Assembly (NCBI GenBank): GCA_036556825.1
Contig: DATBIR010000251.1
Span: 1 to 40,243 of the forward strand
Source of the DNA: JAJKJG01 sp036556825
Lineage (GTDB): Bacteria; Pseudomonadota; Alphaproteobacteria; Rhizobiales; Beijerinckiaceae
Direction of reading: 5' to 3'
DNA: 40,243 nt
The notes below the pieces were generated by a model. It searched no databases, was not told the DNA's origin, and was given only the letters and a program-made list of their open reading frames with translations. Both the position numbers and the translations under genes were made by a program. This document shows positions 1-6,495 of the stretch, one piece after another (positions within the stretch are counted from its first letter, which is position 1; each line of letters starts with the position of its first letter).

Positions 1-2
1 CC

Positions 3-203
3 CAGGCCGCCCTCGTGACCAAGAAAGCGGAGTTCACCTCGACCCAGGCCGCCATTGCGACCGCCAGGACCGAGCTCGCCGCCCTCGAGCAGAGGATGGC
101 GTCGACCCGCGAACAGGTCTCCGAGCGCACCGGGACGGTCAAGGCGGGCAAGTCGCAGCGCCGCAAGGTTTCCCTGCGCCGCAAGAAGCGCGGCCGTTCA
201 TGA
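3..203 (+). CDS. C-terminal end of a coiled-coil, basic-tailed protein (5' truncated)
   Basis: The reading frame is open from the first complete codon to a TGA at 201-203, so the start probably lies outside the window. A GTG at 15 is the only in-window start candidate, and the 14 bases before it are too few to judge a ribosome site. The visible 67 residues are Ala/Glu/Arg/Gln-rich with heptad-like spacing, as in a coiled coil. They end in a very basic tail containing KSQRRK and LRRKKRGR. Such a tail could contact nucleic acid or acidic membrane lipids, but that is inference. I do not recognise the family. An 8-bp inverted repeat follows the stop directly. Confidence 0.5.
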   Translation, partial: QAALVTKKAEFTSTQAAIATARTELAALEQRMASTREQVSERTGTVKAGKSQRRKVSLRRKKRGRS

Positions 204-205
204 CA

Positions 206-232
206 GGTTAAGGGTCGGCCATCGCCTTAACC
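206..232. terminator. Inverted repeat after the partial gene, possible terminator
   Basis: GGTTAAGG (206-213) and CCTTAACC (225-232) are perfect 8-bp arms around an 11-base loop, starting 3 bases after the stop codon at 203. There is no T-run, so intrinsic termination would be weak. The rest of the gap to the PilZ gene at 370 holds nothing else that I recognise. Confidence 0.35.
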
Positions 233-369
233 GTTCGGTAGCGAATGCCAGCGGATAGGGGGCGGCGAGCGTGGCCCTGGCCACTGTCCGGCGAGAGTCT
301 GCGGTTTCGGTCAGCTTTTCTTAAAATGCGCCGTGTAGAACGGATCCACTCCCAAAGTGGAGTGGGATC

Positions 370-822
370 ATGGACGACAACAAACGCATTGCCACCCGGC
401 AGCGCAGCTTTCTCAAGGGGCGCGTCATTTACAATGGCGGCCAGACGAACCTTGAGTGCCTGATCCGGGACATCTCGGCGACGGGCGCACGCCTGGAATT
501 CTCCAGTAGCGTGACGCTGCCCGACCGCTTCGACCTGTACCTGCCGCATCGGGAAGAGACCTGCAAGGCGCATATCCAGTGGCGGCGCGGGGAGGAGATC
601 GGGGTCGCCTTCGACGCGATCGAAAGCGCGGGGCCGACACCGGCCGGTGCGCCGGTCGCGTCGCCCGCCGCACCGCAGGACGTGGCGGTCAGGCTGCAGC
701 AGCTCGAGGCCGAGGCCGCGCTGATGCGCATGCTTCTGACGCAAATGCGGGCCGAGCTGGACGCCGTCAAGGCCGGAAAAGCATCTGCTGCCGGCCCCAA
801 GGGGGTCGCCGGGACGGCGTAG
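370..822 (+). CDS. PilZ domain protein with C-terminal coiled coil
   Basis: This is a 150-residue cytoplasmic protein. Residues about 5-85 form a PilZ domain, the usual cyclic-di-GMP receptor fold. The basic RxxxR-type segment (RIATRQRSFLKGR) is followed by the D/NxSxxG signature as RDISATGARLEF near residue 34. Both c-di-GMP-binding signatures therefore look present, although the first is shifted from the strict spacing. Residues 90-150 are an Ala/Pro linker and a Glu/Ala/Leu heptad stretch (VRLQQLEAEAALMRMLL) that suggests oligomerisation. The start follows TGGAGTGGGATC, a usable Shine-Dalgarno. The partner is unknown, and no GGDEF or EAL gene is in the window. Confidence 0.85.
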   Translation: MDDNKRIATRQRSFLKGRVIYNGGQTNLECLIRDISATGARLEFSSSVTLPDRFDLYLPHREETCKAHIQWRRGEEIGVAFDAIESAGPTPAGAPVASPAAPQDVAVRLQQLEAEAALMRMLLTQMRAELDAVKAGKASAAGPKGVAGTA

Positions 823-931
823 CTGCCAAAACCCTGTCGTCACATCGACAGATTCTCGACGCGATTCGACCCTAAGCGTCCCTCGCGGCCGCGCCGTAGG
901 CGCTGCCCAGAGGGATTCTTGGGGTGATGGT

Positions 932-2158
932 ATGAGAGCGGGCTCCGGCTTGCTGATCGCGACGGCCATGCTGGGCGCCGCCGGACTTCCTGCTGTCGCC
1001 CAGACAGCGCCCGGGAGCGAGGGCGCCTGTGGCAGCCTGTGCCGGTTCTTTTCGGGGCAATGGGTGGCGCCAACCCCGCCGCAAGCACCCGTCCAGGGGC
1101 AGCCCGAAACGGCCGAGGCGGCAGACCCGCCGCGTAAGCGCGTCACGGAGGGCAATCGGCGGAAGCACGGCGCCGCGGCCCAGGAGCACGCCCCCGCCAA
1201 GGCGCGTAAGCGCCCGCTTCCGACCGACGATGTCGAACAGACATCGTCGGTGTCCCGCGACCGGGCCGCCTCCGGGCCCCGCAAAGCGAGCGAGATCGTC
1301 CTGGCCACGGGACCGGACGATGCCCATGCCGCCATCGCGGCGGATCTGACGGCGGTCTTGTCTCCCGAGATCCTTCTGCGCACCGCGGCCGCGAAGGCTT
1401 TGCCGCTCAAGCATGCGCTTCCGGCCGGCGCCGATCTCGCCATCGCCTCAAGCCTGACGCTGGCGCGCGGCTCCGCCGTCGCCGACAAGCTCGTTTACGT
1501 CAGCAAGCTGTTCACGGAAGAGCTCCACGCCGTCGCCGCACCCGGCGTGCGGCGGCTCGACGAACTCCAGGGCAAGCCGGTTTATCTGGGCCCTCGCGAC
1601 AGCGACAGCGAGGTTGCCGCGCGCACCTTCCTGGAGCGTCGCGGCGTGACGGTCGCGCCGGTCGGCGGCACGCTTGCCGACGCGTTGAAAGCCCTACGGC
1701 AGCGCCGCGTCGCCGCCGTGTTCGTCCTGGCGCCGAAGCCGTTCGCCCCCTTGACGCAATTGAGTTCCGCCGACGCACATCTGCTTCCGCTCGCCTATGA
1801 CCTGGCCGATCCGACATTCCACCCTGCCTCGCTCAGCGGCGCCGATTATCCCGGTCTCGTGCGGGATGGGGCACGGATCGAGACGGTGGCCCTCGACGCC
1901 ATCCTCGTCGCGCCGCGCTGGCGCGAGACGGCACCGCGCAACAAGGAGCTTGTTGCCTTCGCCGCGCGTTTCTTCGATCGTATCGGCTCCCTCGCCGGGA
2001 TCGGACGCCATCCGAAATGGCAGGAGACGAACCTCGCTGCCCAGGTCGAGAACCTCACCCGTTTCAAGGCGGCCCAGCAATGGGTCGCGACGCGCTTGAA
2101 GATCAGCGAGCAGGCGAGCGCGGGCGCGGCCTCGACGCATGCCACGGAGAGCCGGTGA
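932..2158 (+). CDS. Exported TAXI-type solute-binding-like protein
   Basis: This is a 408-residue protein with a Sec signal peptide (residues 1-23, ending AVAQ). A Pro/Ala/Arg-rich low-complexity stretch (about 35-125) follows, and then a domain (about 128-395) resembling TAXI (TRAP-associated extracytoplasmic immunogenic) binding proteins, with IVLATGPDD, LYVSKLFTEELH-like and GPRDSDSEVAARTFL segments. TAXI proteins normally deliver substrates to TRAP permeases, but no permease gene is adjacent. Instead the stop codon overlaps the start of a membrane-anchored protein at 2158. This copy is therefore probably a periplasmic sensor or scaffold rather than a transporter component (inference). The ATG at 932 is chosen because it immediately precedes the signal peptide. 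Confidence 0.7.
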   Translation: MRAGSGLLIATAMLGAAGLPAVAQTAPGSEGACGSLCRFFSGQWVAPTPPQAPVQGQPETAEAADPPRKRVTEGNRRKHGAAAQEHAPAKARKRPLPTDDVEQTSSVSRDRAASGPRKASEIVLATGPDDAHAAIAADLTAVLSPEILLRTAAAKALPLKHALPAGADLAIASSLTLARGSAVADKLVYVSKLFTEELHAVAAPGVRRLDELQGKPVYLGPRDSDSEVAARTFLERRGVTVAPVGGTLADALKALRQRRVAAVFVLAPKPFAPLTQLSSADAHLLPLAYDLADPTFHPASLSGADYPGLVRDGARIETVALDAILVAPRWRETAPRNKELVAFAARFFDRIGSLAGIGRHPKWQETNLAAQVENLTRFKAAQQWVATRLKISEQASAGAASTHATESR

Positions 2159-2922
2159 TGTCCGGACCCGGCGACCTGCAGCCGCGCCAGGATGCCCGGC
2201 CCAATCCGCCGCGGCTGCGGCCGTGGCGACTGGCCCGAAGGCTCTCGCGCCGGCTCTCATGGACGAGCCTCATCTTGATGCTCCCCGCGGCGGCGACGCT
2301 CGCGGCCCTCGTCCTTGTCGGCTTGGACGACCCGAAGCGGCCGGCCAAGCCGGTTCCTGTGGTGGCTCAACGCGAGTTCGACCTCAATCCGGAAATTACC
2401 GGCAGCGTGAGCGCGAGCGGGTCCGTGGCGCGTCCCGAGCGGACGGCGGCACCATTCGTGCGTGTCGCGCCGGCGCCGGCGGCGTCCGCCGCCCCGGCGC
2501 AGCCGCATCATGGGGTCCGGGCGGCTCCTGATTTCGCCGCCGTTCGCTCGCCATCGATGCCTGCCGGGACGGGCGCCGCGGGGGGCGCTGACGCCGCAGC
2601 TGCGCAAGGGGCAACGCCGCAGCCCTCGGGGGCACGTGCGCCAGGGGCATTGTCGCTTTCGCCGGATGCGATCGTCGAGCATCTCGCGCGGGGCGAGCAG
2701 AAGCTGAGGGCTGGCGAACTCGCCACGGCGCGCCTCTATTTCGAGCGCGTCGTCCGGGCTGGCGACGCGCGCGGCGCGCTCGCCATGGCGCGCAGCTACG
2801 ATCCCGTGGTGCTGTCGGACTTGCCGCTGATCGGGCCGCAGGGCGATGCCGACACGGCGCGCAAGTGGTACGAGCGCGCCACGTCGCTCCAGGCCGGCAT
2901 CCCCGTCACCGCCGCGCGCTGA
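2158..2922 (+). CDS. Single-pass membrane protein with C-terminal TPR/Sel1-like segment
   Basis: This is a 254-residue protein whose ATG overlaps the stop of the upstream TAXI-like gene (TGATG), so the two are translationally coupled. The N-terminus is basic and cytoplasmic. One membrane helix spans residues about 36-55 (SLILMLPAAATLAALVLVGL). A Pro/Ala-rich periplasmic linker follows, then a helical segment (about 180-250: ARLYFERVVRAGDARGALAM and TARKWYERATSLQ) typical of TPR or Sel1-like repeats. A longer frame extends upstream to 2017 but lies inside the previous gene. It probably forms an envelope complex with the TAXI-like protein (inference). The specific function is unknown. Confidence 0.65.
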   Translation: MSGPGDLQPRQDARPNPPRLRPWRLARRLSRRLSWTSLILMLPAAATLAALVLVGLDDPKRPAKPVPVVAQREFDLNPEITGSVSASGSVARPERTAAPFVRVAPAPAASAAPAQPHHGVRAAPDFAAVRSPSMPAGTGAAGGADAAAAQGATPQPSGARAPGALSLSPDAIVEHLARGEQKLRAGELATARLYFERVVRAGDARGALAMARSYDPVVLSDLPLIGPQGDADTARKWYERATSLQAGIPVTAAR

Positions 2923-2947
2923 ACCCTGCGCGCGGCCAAAAGCATCA

Positions 2948-2975
2948 GGGCGGAACCGCTTGCGCGGTCCCGCCC
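2948..2975. terminator. Strong hairpin between convergent genes
   Basis: GGGCGGAACCGC (2948-2959) pairs with GCGGTCCCGCCC (2964-2975) across a TTGC tetraloop, with 12 positions and one mismatch. It sits between two genes that converge (stops at 2922 and 3005), so it is a plausible bidirectional terminator. There is no T-run. Confidence 0.55.
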
Positions 2976-3004
2976 TGTAACGCCGAGCGTCTGCTCGGTG
3001 AATA

Positions 3005-3412
3005 TTATTCGATCACCTGCACGACGCGGCGGCTGCCCGGGTCGACGAGCACGACGCGGTCGTTGACGCGGGTGTAGCGATAGTTGCGCACGTTGTACTC
3101 GGCCGGAACCTCGTAATAGGTCACGCCGCTCGACGGAAGGACGGCGCCGACGCGCACCTCTTCCTGGACCCGGTACGACGGAACGCCCTGCGTCACGACA
3201 TATTGGCGGAAGCGGGGACGCGACTCTTCGGCAAGCCCGCCGGCGATCGCGCCCACCCCGGCGCCGACGACGGCGCCGACCGGCCCGCCGACGATGGCGC
3301 CGCCGACCGCACCGGTGGTCGCACCGGCGGCCACGCCGCCGCTCGACTGCGCAAGCGCGGGGCCGGCCATCAGCGCGAGAGCCGCGCCCGCGGCAAGAAC
3401 GGTATGTCTCAT
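3005..3412 (-). CDS. DUF1236 family exported protein with glycine-zipper segment
   Basis: This is a 135-residue exported protein. Residues 1-22 are a signal peptide (ending GPALAQ). Residues about 24-60 are Gly/Ala/Val-rich with GxxxG spacing, like the glycine-zipper segments of small outer-membrane-associated proteins. The C-terminal half (TYYEVPAEYNVRNYRYTRVN, then DPGSRRVVQVI) is the DUF1236 domain, which is common in Hyphomicrobiales and of unknown function. The frame is open upstream to 3595, but the ATG at 3412 has AGGAG eight bases before it and begins the signal peptide. A perfect EcfG-type promoter lies at 3442-3466, so the gene is probably induced in the general stress response. Confidence 0.85.
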   Translation of the reverse strand: MRHTVLAAGAALALMAGPALAQSSGGVAAGATTGAVGGAIVGGPVGAVVGAGVGAIAGGLAEESRPRFRQYVVTQGVPSYRVQEEVRVGAVLPSSGVTYYEVPAEYNVRNYRYTRVNDRVVLVDPGSRRVVQVIE

Positions 3413-3441
3413 GAGATACTCCTGAATTGCTGTCGATTCCC

Positions 3442-3466
3442 AACGACGCTCGCCGGCAATGGTTCC
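3442..3466 (-). promoter_or_regulatory. EcfG-type general stress promoter (DUF1236 gene)
   Basis: On the minus strand GGAAC (3466-3462), a 16-base spacer and CGTT (3445-3442) match the EcfG consensus GGAAC-N16/17-CGTT of alphaproteobacteria exactly. The predicted transcript starts a few bases further on and gives a leader of roughly 25 bases to the ATG at 3412. Confidence 0.7.
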
Positions 3467-3494
3467 CGATTCAACACATATAGTTTGTGATTTA

Positions 3495-5261
3495 TCAGCC
3501 CTTTGCGCGCGAGCCGGGCCGCTTACCGCTGCGGCGGACCCGCGCCCTTTGCGAACCCCGTCCGCGCGACCGCTTCCGTGTGTCGAAATGCGCATGCAGC
3601 GCCTCGCGATCGAGACAATTGAGCACCCGCTCTTTTGGCACGCCGCCCTTGCGCGCCATCACCACGCCCCATGCGGCAAGGTCGAGTTCCGCCGTCGAAT
3701 GCGCATCGGGATTGATGCTGAGCATGCAGCCGAGCTCGAGCGCGCGCTGGTGCCACCTCCAGTCGATGTCGAGCCGGTTGGGATTGCCGTTGATCTCGAC
3801 CGCGACGCCGCATTCGGCGCAGGCCTTCAGGACCGCCTCGACGTCGACCTCATAGCCGGGCCGACGCAGCAGCATGCGCCCCGTCATGTGGCCCAGGATC
3901 GTCGTATGCGGGTTGCTCACGGCCCGGATGATGCGGTCCGTCTGCGCCGCTTCGGCAAGTTTGAACTGGCTGTGCACGCTGGCCACCACGAAATCGAAGG
4001 CGCCGAGAACCTCGTCCTCGTAATCCAGCGAGCCGTCGCGCAGGATGTCGGATTCGATGCCTTTGAAGATGCGGAAGCTGCCGCGATAGCCGCGGTTCAG
4101 CGCGTCGACGCGCGCATGCTGGGCGGCGATGTCTTCGAGCGACAACCCGCCGGCGTAAGCTGCGCTCCTGGAGTGGTCGGCGACCCCGAAATACATGTAG
4201 CCGCGCTTGCGCGTCGCATCCGCCATGGTCTTGAGGTCGTGGGCGCCGTCCGACGCATCGGTGTGGCAATGCAGGAGGCCGGCGAGGTCGGCCTGCTCCA
4301 CCAGTCGCGGCAGCCCGCCTGCGGCGGCACGCTCGATCTCGCCTCGACCCTCGCGCAGCTCCGGCGCGATCAGCGGCAGGCCGAGGGCCGCGTAGATGTC
4401 TTGCTCGTCCGGGCAGGCCAGCATGCGCTTGCCGCGCCGCAGCGCCGCCGGCGCGAGGTCGTAGCCGCGCTCGCCTGCGAGCGCCTGCAACTGCCGCAGA
4501 TGCTCGGCCGAGCCAGTGGCGAACAGGAGCGCCAGCCCGTAACGGGACGGCTCGGCGACCGCGAGGGCGATTTCGTCGCTCAGCTGCACCGTCTCGATGC
4601 CCGTCCCCTGCGCGCCCTCGGCGACAAGCGTCAGGTCGCCCACGAGCTCGCAGCCGCGGCGCAAGTCTCCCGCGGCCACGATGCGGCGCAGCTCGGGATG
4701 CGAGCGCGCCAGGTTTTTCTGCGCCGTCTTGAGGATCTGGGCCGCTCGGTGGATCAGCCGCTGCCCGTGCCCGCGGCGCAGGGTTTCGAGGCCCTGCAGG
4801 ATGCGCGCCTGCAGGGCCGGCCCGAAACCTTTGCGGTCCTGCAGCCGGCCGGTCCGACACGCCTCCTCCAGTTCGGCGACGCCGGTGATGCCGAGATCCT
4901 GGTGCAGGCGCAGGATCTTGTCGGGCCTCAGGCCGGGAATCCGCAGCATCTCGAGCACGCCGGCCGGGACCGCGCCGCGCAGGGCCTCGAGCCGTGCATG
5001 CGTGCCCGTCTCGTGCAGCTGGCGAATCGTCTCCGCGATTGCCGGTCCGACGCCGGGGATGTCGCGCAGCTCTCCCCTGGCGATCACGTCCGCAAGCGGC
5101 GTGGTCAGGGCGGCCAGACTCTGCGCCGCCCGCTCGTAGGCGCGCGCGCTGTAGGGGGTTCCGCCGGCAAGGGCGGTGCGCTGCCCAAGTTCGGCCAACG
5201 CCCGCGCCACCTCGGATGCGTCGAGGCGCTTCGGTATCGGGTTTCGGGGCGACTTCGCCAT
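3495..5261 (-). CDS. polX: PolX-like protein: PHP phosphoesterase with degenerate polymerase domain
   Basis: This is a 588-residue cytoplasmic protein with the full PolX-PHP layout. Helix-hairpin-helix motifs appear near residues 65-80 (LRDIPGVGPAIAE), 105-115 and 140-155. The family-X nucleotidyltransferase core spans about 165-310, and the PHP domain about 325-555. The PHP metal ligands are visible: H331, H333, E403, H430, H458, D519 and H521. The polymerase centre is not intact. GDLRRG at 198-203 is followed by GDLTLVAE, so the DxD pair has become D209-L-T211, and the usual VDLRVV segment reads IALAVA. The protein is best read as a PHP 3'-5' exonuclease or repair factor without polymerase activity. 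ATG 5261 lacks a good ribosome site. A strong AGGAGG at 5315-5310 has no ATG, GTG or TTG at proper distance in frame. Confidence 0.88.
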   Translation of the reverse strand: MAKSPRNPIPKRLDASEVARALAELGQRTALAGGTPYSARAYERAAQSLAALTTPLADVIARGELRDIPGVGPAIAETIRQLHETGTHARLEALRGAVPAGVLEMLRIPGLRPDKILRLHQDLGITGVAELEEACRTGRLQDRKGFGPALQARILQGLETLRRGHGQRLIHRAAQILKTAQKNLARSHPELRRIVAAGDLRRGCELVGDLTLVAEGAQGTGIETVQLSDEIALAVAEPSRYGLALLFATGSAEHLRQLQALAGERGYDLAPAALRRGKRMLACPDEQDIYAALGLPLIAPELREGRGEIERAAAGGLPRLVEQADLAGLLHCHTDASDGAHDLKTMADATRKRGYMYFGVADHSRSAAYAGGLSLEDIAAQHARVDALNRGYRGSFRIFKGIESDILRDGSLDYEDEVLGAFDFVVASVHSQFKLAEAAQTDRIIRAVSNPHTTILGHMTGRMLLRRPGYEVDVEAVLKACAECGVAVEINGNPNRLDIDWRWHQRALELGCMLSINPDAHSTAELDLAAWGVVMARKGGVPKERVLNCLDREALHAHFDTRKRSRGRGSQRARVRRSGKRPGSRAKG

Positions 5262-5314
5262 AAGGGGGGAACGCTCGGCCGCTCGATTCGGCGCAGCAGA
5301 TGCGAATATCCTCC

Positions 5315-6205
5315 TCAGCTGCTCTCGTAGCCGGCCTTGTGCGGCCGCAGGGTCCAGCCGCGCCACGCCTGCCCGCCGCTGCTTCCGGTCATTTCCGGCC
5401 CGTTCACGGCGCTCCGGAAGATGAACTGGCGCGGGTTCCCGAACGCGTCCTTGTAATCGCAGCCGCCCCACACGAACACGGCCTTGCTGCGGCCTCTGAT
5501 CGCCTGGAGCTCGTCGGAGGTCAGCGGATGCGAGCCGCTGACCTGGACGCGGCCGCGCGGCGGCACCACCGTCGGCCCGGGCCTTTGCTCGGTCAGGGGT
5601 GGCGGGCCGAACGGTTCCGCGTGCGCGTCGGCGACCTGGACGCGGGCCCAGGTCGTGAAGTCGTGGCCGGGCGTCTGTCCCGAGTTCTCGAAATCGACGG
5701 TGACGATGACGCCGGCGTCGCCATTGGCAAGGGCGACCACGCCGCTCGTGATGAACACGTAGGCCCTGAGCTGCCGCTCGGCGCTGTCGCGCGTCACGAC
5801 GCCGGCGGTTTCCCAGATCACCCGGGCCGCTTCGCGCGTCGCGCTGGCGGCCTCGGCTGCGACCTGGATCGAGTCGCGGGTGGCGCGGGCGTGTTCCTCG
5901 GCGGCTTCGGCGTTACGCTTGCCGATCTCGATCGCTTCCTTGATTTCGCGCGCCTGGTTGGCGGCCACCCGCCACATGCGATCGGTATAGCGCGACAGCC
6001 GCGCCGTGTACCAGGCGATCGCCAGGGCGCACACGGCAATGGCGATGTCGGTGGCCCTGAGCCCGCTGAAGGCGTTCAGCAGATAGTCGAGATATCGGGA
6101 CCAGGGAATGTCCGTCGCCGTCTCGCCGGCGCCCGCTTGCGCCCAGGCGGGCCGCATCGGCAGCAGCGACAGGATCGCGACGGCAAAGGCGTGGAAGGAC
6201 CGCAT
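5315..6205 (-). CDS. Hypothetical membrane protein, signal peptide plus one membrane helix
   Basis: This is a 296-residue protein starting at ATG 6205, which opens a signal-like hydrophobic segment (AVAILSLLPMRPAWAQ). A membrane helix follows at about residues 47-67 (TDIAIAVCALAIAWYTARLS). Residues about 75-135 form a long Ala/Glu/Arg coiled coil (EIKEAIEIGKRNAEAAEEHA). The C-terminal domain (RAYVFITSGVVALANG, FENSGQTPGHDFTTWARV) is probably extracytoplasmic and beta-rich. The open frame extends to 6397, but that part has no protein-like features. The gene runs into polX, whose apparent ribosome site overlaps this stop codon. I do not recognise a named family. The layout is shared by many uncharacterised Bradyrhizobium-type proteins (from memory). 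Confidence 0.65.
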   Translation of the reverse strand: MRSFHAFAVAILSLLPMRPAWAQAGAGETATDIPWSRYLDYLLNAFSGLRATDIAIAVCALAIAWYTARLSRYTDRMWRVAANQAREIKEAIEIGKRNAEAAEEHARATRDSIQVAAEAASATREAARVIWETAGVVTRDSAERQLRAYVFITSGVVALANGDAGVIVTVDFENSGQTPGHDFTTWARVQVADAHAEPFGPPPLTEQRPGPTVVPPRGRVQVSGSHPLTSDELQAIRGRSKAVFVWGGCDYKDAFGNPRQFIFRSAVNGPEMTGSSGGQAWRGWTLRPHKAGYESS

Positions 6206-6495
6206 GGGACCGGACGCGTACGAAGTGTCGGCACTCTCCGGGCTCAGCGGATGTTTGTCCAGTGCGTTGCCGAAGCGGAAGGCTATCGGCGCGCTGCGGG
6301 ATCTCCGCATGGAACGTTGACGTTTCAGCGGACGGGTGTAGGCTTGCCCAAGTAATCGCTCGCCGAATACTGGCGGCGCGGTTTGAGCATCGGGCATTCG
6401 AGAAAATAACCGGGCGGGCGCCGGTCGCCCGCATACGCCGGAAGCGGGATGACGCAGCGGCGGCGCGCGCCGCGCGGGTTCTCGGGGGGCTCACG

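Noticed and set aside
206..232. CtrA box formed by TTAA words
   Set aside because: The two TTAA words are 15 bases apart rather than seven. The structure fits a simple inverted repeat after a stop codon.
208..1488. 426-residue minus-strand frame across the PilZ and TAXI genes
   Set aside because: It spans two plus-strand genes and an intergenic gap, with no domain or ribosome site.
3459..5330. 623-residue open frame on the plus strand opposite polX
   Set aside because: It is the antisense of a clear PolX/PHP protein. Long antisense frames are expected at this GC content, and the translation has no family features.
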